From contig BFEA01000017.1 of assembly GCA_003427395.1 (NCBI GenBank), forward strand, positions 3,867,313 to 3,887,679: a stretch of 20,367 nucleotides of DNA, in the 5' to 3' direction. The position numbers were made by a program, and so were the translations under genes. The notes beneath the pieces were generated by a model. The model did no database searches and had not been told where the DNA came from. It saw only the letters and a list, made by a program, of their open reading frames with translations. Positions 1 through 8,165 of this stretch are shown one piece after another. The DNA is from Chara braunii. Taxonomy: Eukaryota > Streptophyta > Charophyceae > Charales > Characeae. Positions within the stretch are counted from its first letter, which is position 1, and every line of letters begins with the position of its first letter.

Positions 1-165
1 TCGGTCATTCATTCAATCAATCAACAAGTCAATCAATCAATCAGGCAGTCAGGCAGTCAGTCTATTGATCAATTAGTAAGTCAATTGATCAATCATTATG
101 TCAACCAATGGATCAATCGAATAATTTATCAGTCAATCATTCAGTCAATCAGTCAGTCAACCAGT
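1..165. repeat. Degenerate TCAA/TCAG tetranucleotide array
   Basis: The first 165 bases are an imperfect run of TCAA, TCAG and TCAT quartets (for example TCAATCAATCAGGCAGTCAG), broken by occasional GATC or TTAG variants. It continues past the left edge of the window, so its full length is unknown. The period is 4, not the 6 or 7 of common telomere repeats, and the array is degenerate, so I read it as an old microsatellite. Confidence 0.85.
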
Positions 166-277
166 AGGGTTCGTTTGATTGCAATATAATCGAGAATTGT
201 TTGGTCTCGATGTACAGAACGGTAAGATCATGAAGTCTACACAAAAAAAAACATTGGACAATGATGTTCGGGGATAG

Positions 278-863
278 TTGGCAGTCGTTGATGAGAGTCT
301 GCGTACATTTGATGATTCAACGGAAGTGGTTGCCGCCAGTCTGCGTGAAGCCGATATGGCACTTACTTCGCTGCGGAAACCATCTTTCGTCGCGGATAAT
401 GTTCTCTACTTCGTAGCTGGGATGAGAGGCAAAAAAACAATAGCAAATCGCTTGAGTCAATTTTTTGGATTCCAAGAGCACGCAAGGGTATAAGGGCGTC
501 ATTATTTATGATCACGAGTACGGTGAAGGTTTTCGAGGGGATGACAAGAAAAAATTGAAAGAAATTAAATCTCATCGGATAAGTCATACCGAGAAGTCAG
601 GAGTCTTACGTATCACAAAAGACGGCAAGGCTCCAAAACCAAAAAGCATTTGGACGTGCAGGAAAAAATCAGAAAGAGAGATGCTGAAGGGCCATGAATG
701 TTATGAGTGTAAGCGTTTTCTGGATGCTTTGGGTGTGCACAAGAAAGAGTGAAATGATATTGTGCAAGAATGTCTACGGCACAAGGATAACCAACACATG
801 CCTTCAACATCGCCAGATTTATGGAATATAGGCTTCCCTGATTCAGAAAACTTAGGGGAATGA
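278..863 (+). pseudogene. CtIP/Sae2/Com1-like DNA end-resection protein, C-terminal part, disrupted
   Basis: The frame at 465-749 and its continuation to 860 match the C-terminal domain of the CtIP/Sae2/Com1 family, which activates the MRE11-RAD50 nuclease to start resection of DNA double-strand breaks in the nucleus. What is seen, in order: a basic RKKSEREMLKG segment, GHEC-YEC giving the family C-x-x-C pair (codons 699-701 and 708-710), then Cys-Leu-Arg-His-Lys at 771-785 where the family has Cys-Ser-Arg-His-Arg, then Pro at 801 and 813, Trp at 822-824 and the ending NIGFPDSE (825-848). Spacing and order fit the family. Two lesions break it. An in-frame TGA lies at 750-752 between C-x-x-C and CLRH. 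An upstream open frame, 278-490, sits one base out of phase; treating the six T at 461-466 as five would join the two. The changed Arg-His-Lys and the breaks suggest a decaying copy, but sequencing error or TGA recoding are alternatives. The N-terminal half of a normal CtIP is absent. An upstream exon is possible because GGGGATAG ends just before 278. Confidence 0.72.
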
Positions 864-934
864 GACAATGTGCATAGTTGCGTACATGATGTTATTCTAA
901 TCGATGTAAATCATTTTATGAACTAATGAAGTAC

Positions 935-949
935 GAGAGAGAGAGAGAA

Positions 950-981
<32 letters not shown>
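935..981. repeat. (GA)n microsatellite
   Basis: GA dinucleotide run of about 47 bases with two AAA interruptions, lying between the CtIP-like remnant and the next open frame. Confidence 0.97.
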
Positions 982-1100
982 TTGGGATAAAGTTATGGTT
1001 GTGCAATCCATAATGCTATGTCTCGTTACGTATTGTATTCACAAACTTGTTTTTGACACATGTATATGAACGCAATTCTTGGGGTTCGGTGTGTATCAAC

Positions 1101-1265
1101 ATGTCGGTCGAGAAAGATTTGCACGATGCAAGACGAGTCATACAAGATGTTATCAACAATCTCGATATAGCAAGCAAACGGTTGCACGCTGCAACTGAAC
1201 TCGTTCGCAGTACGCACACAAATTTGCAAGCATTGTGTGAAGAAACTGGTGTACAAGAACAGTGA
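1101..1265 (+). CDS. Unrecognised 54-residue helical protein or exon
   Basis: A frame with a true ATG (1101) encodes 54 residues beginning MSVEKDLHDARRV and ending ETGVQEQ before TGA (1263-1265). It is rich in Leu, Ala, Glu, Arg and Asp with few helix breakers, and hydrophobic residues recur at heptad-like spacing (VIQDVINNLDIASKRL), so a coiled coil or helical bundle is likely. I do not recognise the family. The frame is open upstream of the ATG back to 1014, so this may be part of an exon rather than a complete gene. The next frame (1266-1541) is in the same phase, separated only by this TGA. If TGA were read through, the two would form one protein of about 146 residues. Balanced codon use makes it more gene-like than the surrounding shadow frames, but expression is unproven. 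Confidence 0.4.
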   Translation: MSVEKDLHDARRVIQDVINNLDIASKRLHAATELVRSTHTNLQALCEETGVQEQ

Positions 1266-1541
1266 ATGCTCGACAGGAAAATGTCGCTTGAAAGGATAAA
1301 GCACGAAGTGCCGATTGGGATCCGACCACATGTGGACAATCTATATGTAAGACAACGTTTATCGACTGCGGGGAATGGGGGGTGCAATAGCGAGGGTCAG
1401 TGTTCCGTGTGTGGTCGCTATCCGACTCGGAGCACAACAAAGGCTTCGGTGTCACCGACATTAAAATGTGACAACAACGTGTCATCATCACAAACGTCGA
1501 CATGTTCAGTTACATCAAAAAATGAACTGTCGTTTCGTTAA
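1266..1541 (+). CDS. Unrecognised 91-residue frame directly following an in-frame TGA
   Basis: ATG at 1266 follows the preceding TGA with no gap and in the same phase. The product starts MLDRKMSLERIKHEVPIGIR and ends NELSFR at TAA (1539-1541). The first third is charged and protein-like. The middle has CNSEGQCSVCGRY, three cysteines that could bind a metal but match no pattern I can name. The rest is Ser/Thr-rich and low in complexity (VSSSQTSTCSVTS). A GTGAGT donor-like site lies at 1566. It may be the second half of the 1101 frame, an exon, or chance. No function is proposed. Confidence 0.33.
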   Translation: MLDRKMSLERIKHEVPIGIRPHVDNLYVRQRLSTAGNGGCNSEGQCSVCGRYPTRSTTKASVSPTLKCDNNVSSSQTSTCSVTSKNELSFR

Positions 1542-1704
1542 TTTTGTACTGTGATTGTCGTCGTGTGAGTGTACAACATCGATGACCTTCGCAAAATGAT
1601 AGCTGTTTTGAATTGTGTAAAGTGATTTGGATTTCGTCATCAATATTGTGTTATAATGTGCACGAAGTTAACACCAGTACATCTTATGTTCGAATATTGC
1701 GATG

Positions 1705-1728
1705 TTTTTTTTTTTTTTACCAACTCTT

Positions 1729-1795
<67 letters not shown>
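1705..1795. repeat. Poly-T then (TC)n(TA)n compound microsatellite
   Basis: A T run (about 1705-1718) is followed by a TC run (about 1731-1768) and a TA run (about 1769-1795). ATATTGCAG at 1815-1823 follows and resembles a 3' splice acceptor behind a pyrimidine-rich tract, so the compound repeat could sit inside an intron. Confidence 0.95.
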
Positions 1796-1845
1796 CGTAT
1801 ATATATCGTATACTATATTGCAGAAAGATTACATGCTCCTCGAAT

Positions 1846-2049
1846 ATGGCATCCAAAATCATGGGATTATCGCACAGTGCACGCTTACCAGACAATCGTT
1901 TGGCGGACTACTATTTCCTAACTTACCCTGTCAGAGCAGATGATCCTGGTGAATTGTTCGCATTCGACTGGAGGAATAGGGTGGACACAAAGCACGACGT
2001 CGTACGGGTTGACTACGACACTGCTGTGCGTTTTATGACTGAAATTTAA
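1846..2049 (+). CDS. Unrecognised 67-residue frame, possible terminal exon
   Basis: ATG at 1846 opens a 67-residue frame beginning MASKIMGLSHSARLPDNRLA and ending DYDTAVRFMTEI at TAA. It contains an aromatic and acidic stretch (DYYFLTYPV, GELFAFDW) with the look of a folded domain and no low-complexity bias. The frame is open upstream to the ATATTGCAG acceptor-like site (ends 1823), so it could instead be a last exon. I do not recognise a family. It overlaps, on the opposite strand, the 1918-2211 frame; at most one of the two is probably real. Confidence 0.35.
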   Translation: MASKIMGLSHSARLPDNRLADYYFLTYPVRADDPGELFAFDWRNRVDTKHDVVRVDYDTAVRFMTEI

Positions 2050-2211
2050 TATTTTCGAAATTCGATCATACATATACGTATTGTACTTAGAAAAAGTACG
2101 TCGTACTTCTCGACTCGCGTTTTCCATGCAACACATGGAGATAAGTTTTTCGAAATAATGCATCCCCTTCTCGTCAAAATTCTTCACAGTCACCGCGAGA
2201 TATTGCGTCAT
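1918..2211 (-). CDS. Unrecognised 97-residue frame on the minus strand
   Basis: A true ATG (complement of 2209-2211) starts MTQYLAVTVKNFDEKGMHYF. The first 38 residues look like a folded protein, with mixed charge, aromatics and a Cys pair. After a 15-base palindrome (2094-2108) the frame becomes less convincing. It overlaps the plus-strand 1846-2049 frame tail to tail. It could be a short exon ending near the palindrome or a chance frame. No function is assigned. Confidence 0.2.
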   Translation of the reverse strand: MTQYLAVTVKNFDEKGMHYFEKLISMCCMENASREVRRTFSKYNTYMYDRISKILNFSHKTHSSVVVNPYDVVLCVHPIPPVECEQFTRIICSDRVS

Positions 2212-2296
2212 GACGCCATGTGGAGTGTATGGATGTGTCCATCATACATCGTTGGTGAATTTACAGACATTTCATGTCGGTTACAATCACTTCTTT

Positions 2297-2299
<3 letters not shown>

Positions 2300-2362
<63 letters not shown>
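2300..2362. repeat. (GA)n microsatellite
   Basis: Uninterrupted AG/GA run of about 62 bases. Any reading frame through it on the minus strand is only a Ser-Leu repeat. Confidence 0.98.
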
Positions 2363-2366
<4 letters not shown>

Positions 2367-3030
2367 CGAGACAATGTTGAGAACTTACTATTTGTATAAG
2401 AACGTTGCTAAGATTGCATGAATTCTGTAAGTTGTGTGATTGGGCAAGTACGAAAATGACATAAGGAATATGCAAATCTTTGTTTCATTGGCAGTAAACA
2501 ATAGATAGTTGGCACAGGCGGCAATTATTTTCTCTCCCTCTATAGCATTTTGTATGTTTGTGATGTTTTTTGCTTCGTGTAATATGGTATAATATCATCT
2601 TTTCTTTTGTTTTTTATTTTTTTCCTCAATTGTTTGAGAGAAACAAAAAGAAAGACAACCTCATTGCCTTGAACTATGGACCGCCGAAGACGCATGGCCG
2701 GGTAGCGACCCGACGCAATTGTTTACTGCGACGGCACAAACATTGATCCGTTTTGAGACGAAGAGTTGACGATACATGGGATAAGGAGCCCGTGGACGAC
2801 GATGGTTGCACTGTTGGAAGTTACAGTGGCGTTACACGGGATAATAGTGTCACGTGTCCCAAGGTCGAACCGACGGTCGCACCGTATCAACCAACCCGCC
2901 GTAACCAAAAACTGATCCCGCTTACTCAACGAACTCGGGGTCATAAATCAAATCAATCAGGCGAAATTAAGCATGGGTTCATGGTTATCGGAACTCGCAC
3001 GAAATCAGGAAAAATGAATAATTCTCGACC
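2363..3030. other. No gene recognised
   Basis: AT-rich to 2660, then a more balanced stretch. A plus-strand frame at 2753-3058 (starts without ATG, charged, ends KFFKNKFR) and a minus-strand ATG frame at 2723-2944 overlap each other. Neither matches a family I know and both have a composition expected by chance. The segment 2676-2950 could be a decayed exon. Confidence 0.4.
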
Positions 3031-3300
3031 AAAATTTTTCAAGAATAAATTCCGATAAAAGTCAATCAAATAATGATTAATCGTTTGTTTTCCCTTCTTC
3101 TATCTTTTTTTTATTCTTTTGCTCATTATTAACTCTGTTATTGAAATTGAATGAAAATTAAGGACAATTTTTCCAAGGATAAATTTTGATGAAATTTAAT
3201 CAAATAGCAAATATTCCATTGTTTTCCTCCCTTTTAATATTTTTAATTCTTTTTCTTAATTTTAATTTTATCGTTAGAATTAATAAAATTTGAAGGGGCA
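3031..3300 (+). repeat. Diverged tandem duplication, period about 133 bp
   Basis: Two AT-rich copies lie side by side: AATTTTTC-AAGAATAAATT near 3033 and AATTTTTCCAAGGATAAATT near 3166. They are followed in both by a GTCAATCAAAT or TTAATCAAAT block, a TTGTTTTCC block, a pyrimidine tract and a TTATTGAAATTG or TCGTTAGAATTA end. Divergence is substantial, so the duplication is old. Confidence 0.7.
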
Positions 3301-3477
3301 TTCCTCTGCTAATTGCCTAGAGTGAAAATGACGCACCGGGGCTTACTACCGCGCCTCCGTACCGCAGTCGGCCGTTTCAAGAACAGCCTCGGAACGGACG
3401 AAAACGTTAGGTACCAGGCGCCGCAGGCGCGACCGTTCATTCTGTTAATTCCAAGGGTCAGTTTCAATACTTGACAC

Positions 3478-3518
3478 GGGGGATTTTAGGGGTCTCCTTC
3501 CGACCCCTAATTTTTCCC
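3478..3518. repeat. Hairpin with 9-bp perfect inner stem
   Basis: TTAGGGGTC (3486-3494) pairs with GACCCCTAA (3502-3510) around a 7-base loop. GGGA/TCCC pairs further out across a T-rich internal loop. Confidence 0.8.
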
Positions 3519-3588
3519 AACAGGTCTGATGAAAGTGCGGGTTGATCCTTCGCTAGGCACTTAATACAAGGCCCAATCTGTCGAAATT

Positions 3589-3617
3589 CGGGTGGCCGAC
3601 TGACCTTCGGCCACCCG
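3589..3617. repeat. Hairpin with 10-bp perfect GC-rich stem
   Basis: CGGGTGGCCG (3589-3598) pairs exactly with CGGCCACCCG (3608-3617) around the 9-base loop ACTGACCTT. No T-run follows, so a bacterial-type terminator is not indicated. Confidence 0.85.
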
Positions 3618-4008
3618 AGAACGGACCCGGTGCAGATCTTCGTGGTAGTAGCGGATTTCCTGTGGGGGACTCTTGAGGCCGAGGTGAGGGGGTTCCATGT
3701 GACCAGTTGGCTGCAGTTGTGGGCCCTCTCACCGCACCCGGTGCCGCCCCGTCCGCTGCCTTGTCCTCGCTCTAGCTTCATAGACATGCCCATACATAGA
3801 CCTCTCCATAACGAACTGCGGGGGATGGATGGTGCTCCCGCAGAAAGCCCTTGCTACCTAGGTCCCTTCCGCCTCGTGGGCTTAATCACCCTCCAGCTCG
3901 TATGCACGTCGAATTTTTCCGTTCCCTGTTTCGAAATGAATAGTATAGGAATATTTTCGTTCACACCTCGATACGTCGGAAATCCGAACGGGCCTGCCAA
4001 AAGGAGGC

Positions 4009-4130
4009 GCGCGCTCAAGGTCCTTGACCTCCGCGGCGACTTCTCAATCCGACGTCGTGCCCAAGTCAACGGGGCGCCAGAGCAAAATAATAAAATAAAG
4101 ACGGCAATAAATAAATATAAAAATACCTAG
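4009..4130 (+). repeat. Dispersed element copy 1, A/T-rich tail
   Basis: GCGCTCAAGGTCCTTGAC, then GGCGAC, then AAGTCAACGGGGCGCCAGAG aligns with 19374-19448 in the same order and orientation. In both copies the block is followed at once by a tail of AATAAATA-type sequence. The tail suggests the 3' end of a retroposon, but no target-site duplication is evident and the 5' end is not defined. Confidence 0.6.
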
Positions 4131-4139
4131 GACTTGATC

Positions 4140-4640
4140 CCGCCGATGACAAAACCAAAGGGCATAGCCCCGCCGGCCATCGACCCCTTCGTCCCCTCAC
4201 GCCACTCTGATATTCTTGCGTCGTTGCCGCCAGGTCTCGATCGTTGAATCTCTTTGATGAAAACCGGACACCGTAATCACCAGTGCTAGGCCCAAGTCTA
4301 GGTCTAGCTCTGACGGATGCCTAAAGAAACGGACACTGCGTGACGTGCGGGCTTACTGAAAACACTTTAAAGCCTTCTCGTGGCTGATGTCGTTCTCCGC
4401 ACGTACGCATGGATCGCAGACAAGCACATCAATCAATGAGACATAATCTTTTTAATCCTAGTTTGATTAGGAAAAGATTTGGTCAGCGACCAACGCCGAC
4501 TCATCAAAGATAAAAAAAAGATCACGCGCGCCTTAAATCTGCGCGTCCACACACTCTCTGCCCTACTCAACCATCCTGTCAACGTAAATTACAGACGCAG
4601 TCACGCCTTGCGCGGCATGCATAAACTTCACATCAAACTT
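4140..4640. other. No gene recognised; one block resembles 14560-14615
   Basis: GCTAGGCCCAAGTCTAGGTC, then GATGCCTAAAGAAACGGACAC (4288-4345) resembles GCTAAGCCTAAGTCTACCTC, then GTGCCCAAAGAAAGGTAGAC at 14564-14611. A short hairpin TCCTA/TAGGA lies near 4457-4472. The rest shows nothing I can name. Confidence 0.45.
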
Positions 4641-4649
4641 ACTTTTCTG

Positions 4650-4696
4650 TCACTTGCAAAAAAAAACAAGGCAAATATCCTTGTAAGGGTATTCGC
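4650..4696. repeat. A-run plus AAATA-CCC hairpin, copy 1
   Basis: ACTTGCAAAAAAA leads into GCAAATATCCTT (4671-4682), which pairs with AAGGGTATTCGC (4685-4696) over a 2-base loop. Ten of 12 pairs are Watson-Crick; the exceptions are one T-G and one A-C. The second copy at 19655-19696 has the same leader and a different but perfectly paired stem. Confidence 0.75.
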
Positions 4697-4875
4697 ACCG
4701 ACACCATGGCCTTCCCCACTTGATCAGGGCAAAGTACGCCACACATCTTAAAGACATCTCTCCAAATTTCACCATATTTGCGACATTCTAAAATTTCACC
4801 AATAAAACCAATTTCTTGGTCTTTCTCGTCAGACTTTATCATTCAAACTACTTTCCATGCCATTTCATTTTTTTG

Positions 4876-4950
4876 CCACCCTCCTATTTGAACAGGAGTC
4901 ACTCATAAAATCTCATAACCACCTCCCAGATGGAGAGGAGTCAACCATAA
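4876..4950 (+). repeat. Two tandem hairpin-bearing repeats
   Basis: CCTCCTATTTGAACAGGAGT, then CACTCATAAAA (from 4880) is followed by CCTCCCAGATGGAGAGGAGT, then CAACCATAAAA (from 4922). In the first, CTCCT (4881-4885) pairs with AGGAG (4894-4898). In the second, CTCC (4923-4926) pairs with GGAG. Loops differ and the flanking AGGAGTCA and CATAAAA are kept. Confidence 0.6.
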
Positions 4951-5283
4951 AACACGCATACTGAGCGACCAACTTGTGGGTCCTCGTCTCAAATCTCAAA
5001 TATAAATATTTGATATGGATAAACATTCAATCACACCGTTACACAGATCCCTTGGGAACTTCACACCAATTCATCAAGACAAAATTGCACTTCTTTTTCT
5101 TAATACTTAGACCTTTTGTCTGTCTATATGGCAGACTGCCCAAGTGTAGAGAAAAGTATACAGTTTACACATATCACACTCACACGCACACGAGCTACAC
5201 CATATGCATCTCTCACACAAAAATAGTCATACACCAGGATAAGTCCACACATGTTAGAGTGATTGTGATTGTCAGACAAAGAG
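4950..5283. other. AT-rich interval, no gene seen
   Basis: AT-rich sequence with a short CA-rich patch (about 5165-5220). Open frames here are short and compositionally random. Confidence 0.5.
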
Positions 5284-5350
5284 GTAGTCTCAAATCTTAT
5301 ATACAAAGATGTAGTCCCAACTCAAAGGAACAAAGATAGTCTCAAAGCCA
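5284..5350 (+). repeat. Short tandem repeat, period about 27 bp
   Basis: Two and a half units share GTAGTCTCAA or GTAGTCCCAA at the start and ACAAAGAT at the end (unit starts near 5284 and 5311, partial from 5338). Confidence 0.6.
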
Positions 5351-6780
5351 CACATGTACTCAGAGTTCAACGTGCTCAACTAAAAAAATGATACAAGGTA
5401 ATCACTATGTCTCCAATATACCCAACGTTGGAAAAAAAATAGGGCTCAAAAGGAATCAAGAATAGTCACAATATCATCAAGTATCACACAAAGTGTCACG
5501 GCCTCAATAGCCGAAATTGAAAAATGACCTCAATCTGAATACTATCGCAGACGTCTGCTTAAAGAAGGACTCTCATGCTCAACTTGTTGATCATATGTAG
5601 CATAAAATCAATATTTATATAAACGCCAAGAATCAAAACTAATATCACCCTAATCCCTTATTTATTCGCACATAGTCTGCTCCCACCACACTCTAAGTTA
5701 GAATCCGATACTCGCGCGCAAATCACTCCCTAGACACATCATACCACTCATATATGTACAACTATCCGAATTTAGAAAAGAGAGAAGCATTCAACTCAGT
5801 TCACTTTCAGTTCCATATTTATATATACTTAACTGTCAGAGCCTTGCTGCTACTATTATACACTAACTTAGGTAATCCTAATATATTTTATATGCACAAC
5901 TATCTGTTAGAATTACCTCTCAGCCAATCTACCTTGTAAGATTCTTATCGGACCTTATTGTTAAAACCTTGTTCACTCTTCACTTCTAATGACGGCTATA
6001 CATTTGGGTTCCCTTACTTATGAATACAACCTATCAAACTCTTCAAACCTTTCTATACAGTCCTCGTATCCCCCTATCGTAATCAAAGGGTCATGCTTGA
6101 TGCTTCCGCCTGCCGCAAAGTCTCCTTCCGTGTTCCCCCAAGCATAGTCGGATGAATATAATCCCCATCCATATCAAAGACATCCCCTTCAATATTGATA
6201 CTTATTAGAACATTCGCTTCGTCGATCTTTCTATGATGACAAAATTTTATTGCGTGCCCTTTTTCAAGTTTAGCACAATGTCTACAAATGACACTTCTCC
6301 AATCTCTCTTTGCGATAGCGGGATTTTGATCGTTTTTGCAACAAACGGGGGACACTTTTTGACTGTTTTTGCAGCAAACGGATGAGAAAAAGTGCAGCGC
6401 GGAGGTTGCGACAGGCGGCACGAAAATAGAGAGTGTCGTCATGACGTGTGCACGCAAGCGCCAAGGCTAAGGCCGCTACAAGCACGCACGTCACACGCCC
6501 ATGCTGCGCCGCTCCCCTGCCCCGCCCCGCCCCCGGATTATACATATCAAGATTCGGGATGCACGCTGCCGCCAAGGTTTGAACCCATATAGCTGCTGGC
6601 CATACGTGTGCGTAGCCAGTGCTGTAACACACTGGCCGAGCTGTGTTTATGCCTTTGTAGTGCGGAACGTTCGTGTTGAAGAGTTCCACACAAGCTATTT
6701 ACCCCCCCCCTCCCCAGGGGCATCGTGGTTGTTGATGCCTGTGCACATGGCCATTTGCAGTGTCACGTGGCAGCTTGCTG
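5351..6780. other. Unannotated interval
   Basis: 5351-6080 is AT-rich with no credible frame. 6080-6790 becomes GC-richer, with C-runs near 6700. GATCGTTTTTGCAACAAACG, then GGGGACACTTTTTGACTGTTTTTGCAGCAAACG is a small internal duplication (TTTTTGCARCAAACG at about 6333 and 6365). Reading frames on both strands overlap and none looks like a known protein. Confidence 0.45.
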
Positions 6781-6790
6781 AGGAGCTTGA

Positions 6791-6861
6791 AGACCCCCCT
6801 GGTTAGGGGGATGCACTACAGGCCAATCTGGGTAGCTGATCAAGATCTCAACACACCCAGA
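6791..6861. repeat. GAAGACCCCCCTGG repeat with two hairpins, copy 1
   Basis: CCCCCT (6795-6800) pairs with AGGGGG (6805-6810) over GGTT. TCTGGGT (6827-6833) pairs with ACCCAGA (6855-6861) around a loop containing GCTGATCAAGATCTCA. The copy at 6921-6990 has the same order of parts. Confidence 0.7.
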
Positions 6862-6920
6862 TGATGATGATGATGGTTATTATTTTTTGTACTGTTGCAC
6901 CAACAGTTTGGCAGCAGTGA

Positions 6921-6990
6921 AGACCCCCCCTGGCTAGGAGGCTACGCGTCAGTGCAATCAGTATGGCTGACCAAGATCTCAGCCAACCCT
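6921..6990. repeat. GAAGACCCCCCTGG repeat with two hairpins, copy 2
   Basis: CCCCCT (6926-6931) pairs, with one C-A mismatch, with AGGAGG (6936-6941) over GGCT. TGGCTG (6964-6969) pairs perfectly with CAGCCA (6980-6985) over ACCAAGATCT. The loop block CAAGATCTCA is shared with copy 1 although the second stem is different. Confidence 0.7.
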
Positions 6991-7516
6991 TGATTTTCTC
7001 ATTATTATTAAACCTACAGGTCTTTTCTAACCCTCCGACGTGACTTCTAGGAAGCGGGCTTCAGTAGGAATTTTGTCGGATTGACAGGCCTTGTCCGTGT
7101 TCCGATACTGAATGCAGGAACCAGGGGCCCTGGAGACAATCTACCCATTCGACGTACCCTTCTCCGCTAGGACGCATAGGGACTGAGTAGACACGTGAGA
7201 TTGCCTTGTAGAAATAACAAAAATTATCAGGCAACGAGAGGAGAGACGAGGACGAAAGGGGAGAAAGAGGGATTCCAAAATTACCTTCATCGCTCATTGT
7301 CACGTATCACTTCTTGGCACGCGGAAGGATGGTCACTTGTCCGTATTGTGGCCCACTGACTGGTTCCGGTTCTGTCCACGGGACGATTTCTTCCCCCTTG
7401 GTGACCTTGGTCAGTCGGTGCAGTCGTGTTAGCCCGTCCTCGTTCCTGTTGTCGCGCGCGGCGGTCCCACACCCAGACGTGAAGTAATTTTTTTAGTATC
7501 GGACCTCACGGTCGTA
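6991..7516. other. No gene recognised
   Basis: Contains small palindromes such as CCAGG-GGC-CCTGG (about 7119) and GTCC-ACG-GGAC (about 7375). Minus-strand open frames here lack recognisable domains. Confidence 0.4.
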
Positions 7517-7800
7517 TCACGCAGGAGTTTTGATAGAGCTTCAGCCAGAGACCAACTCCGACCGTGCGCGCGGGCAATACCTCTCACGGATCCCTACGAC
7601 AGGTTAGGGATTACGCGAGGTACAACTCACCTCCACCTGCGGGAGTTGTCACCATCCCTTAGGTGGGCGTATCCCTGCTGAGCTACTGACCCACGTGCGA
7701 AGGCTTTTACATGCAATCACAGAGGTAGGCCAGCCGAGGGCATTTTCTCGATCGCCGTAGCATAGGCATACGCGCGGTTGAACGCCTAAGACTGACCCAT
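7517..7800 (-). mobile_element. Dispersed structured repeat, SINE-like, copy A
   Basis: This segment aligns along nearly all its length with 13004-13310: TCACGCAGGAGTT, CCTCTC, ACAGG, TACGCGAGG, ACCTCCACCT, GGTGGGCGTATCCC, GAGCTAC, GCAATCGCAGAGGT-like and TACGCGCGGT blocks in the same order. On the minus strand 7685-7674 reads TAGCTCAGCAGG, a good match to the tRNA-type RNA polymerase III box A, so a tRNA-derived SINE is one reading. I do not find a convincing box B and there is no A-tail. Paired segments: ATCCCTA/TAGGGAT (7590-7596, 7605-7611), CAACTC/GAGTTG (7623-7628, 7643-7648), GTGGG/CCCAC (7663-7667, 7690-7694). Copy B keeps each stem with different bases. Confidence 0.6.
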
Positions 7801-8165
7801 ATACGCATTGGGCATCGGGGCGTTGATCTCCCGGACTGACTTATAATTCAGGTCGACTCGACTGACGAACGTTCGCACATACTATGTTTTGAATATAAAT
7901 AGTTTCTATAGGTCTGACTCATAACCTATCCCTTTTTTTTTTTTTAAACATGATCCCCGTCAGTACTTGAATCATCAGGGGTTGCATATAAAAGATACAC
8001 CCATCCTACCTAGTGATTAATTCCATTCGACATATCTCTTTTTGAAACCCTTTAACCATAGCATACATACACGTGAGATGAGGTAAGGTTGAGTAATGAG
8101 GCGAGGAGATGTCACATACACATAACACACTCACAAAAACAGTCTGAATTCATCAAAGAAAACAT
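7801..8165. other. No gene recognised
   Basis: Includes a T run at about 7931-7945 and the perfect 10-base palindrome CGAACGTTCG near 7866. No credible coding frame. Confidence 0.45.

Noticed and set aside
1-165. Telomeric repeat at the contig end
   Set aside because: The period is 4 and degenerate, without the 6- or 7-base units of known telomeres, and the window edge is arbitrary.
2723-3058. Overlapping plus and minus frames as genes
   Set aside because: Neither has a recognisable domain, the plus frame lacks an ATG start, and each is a shadow of the other.
3589-3617. Rho-independent terminator
   Set aside because: The stem is strong, but there is no following T-run and no bacterial gene context.
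3630-4130. 166-residue plus-strand frame
   Set aside because: It starts without ATG, is Pro-rich from GC content and ends in the A/T tail of a dispersed repeat; no domain is visible.
7670-7695. Intact tRNA gene
   Set aside because: Only a box-A-like string is present; the D-arm and T-arm do not fold and no convincing box B follows.
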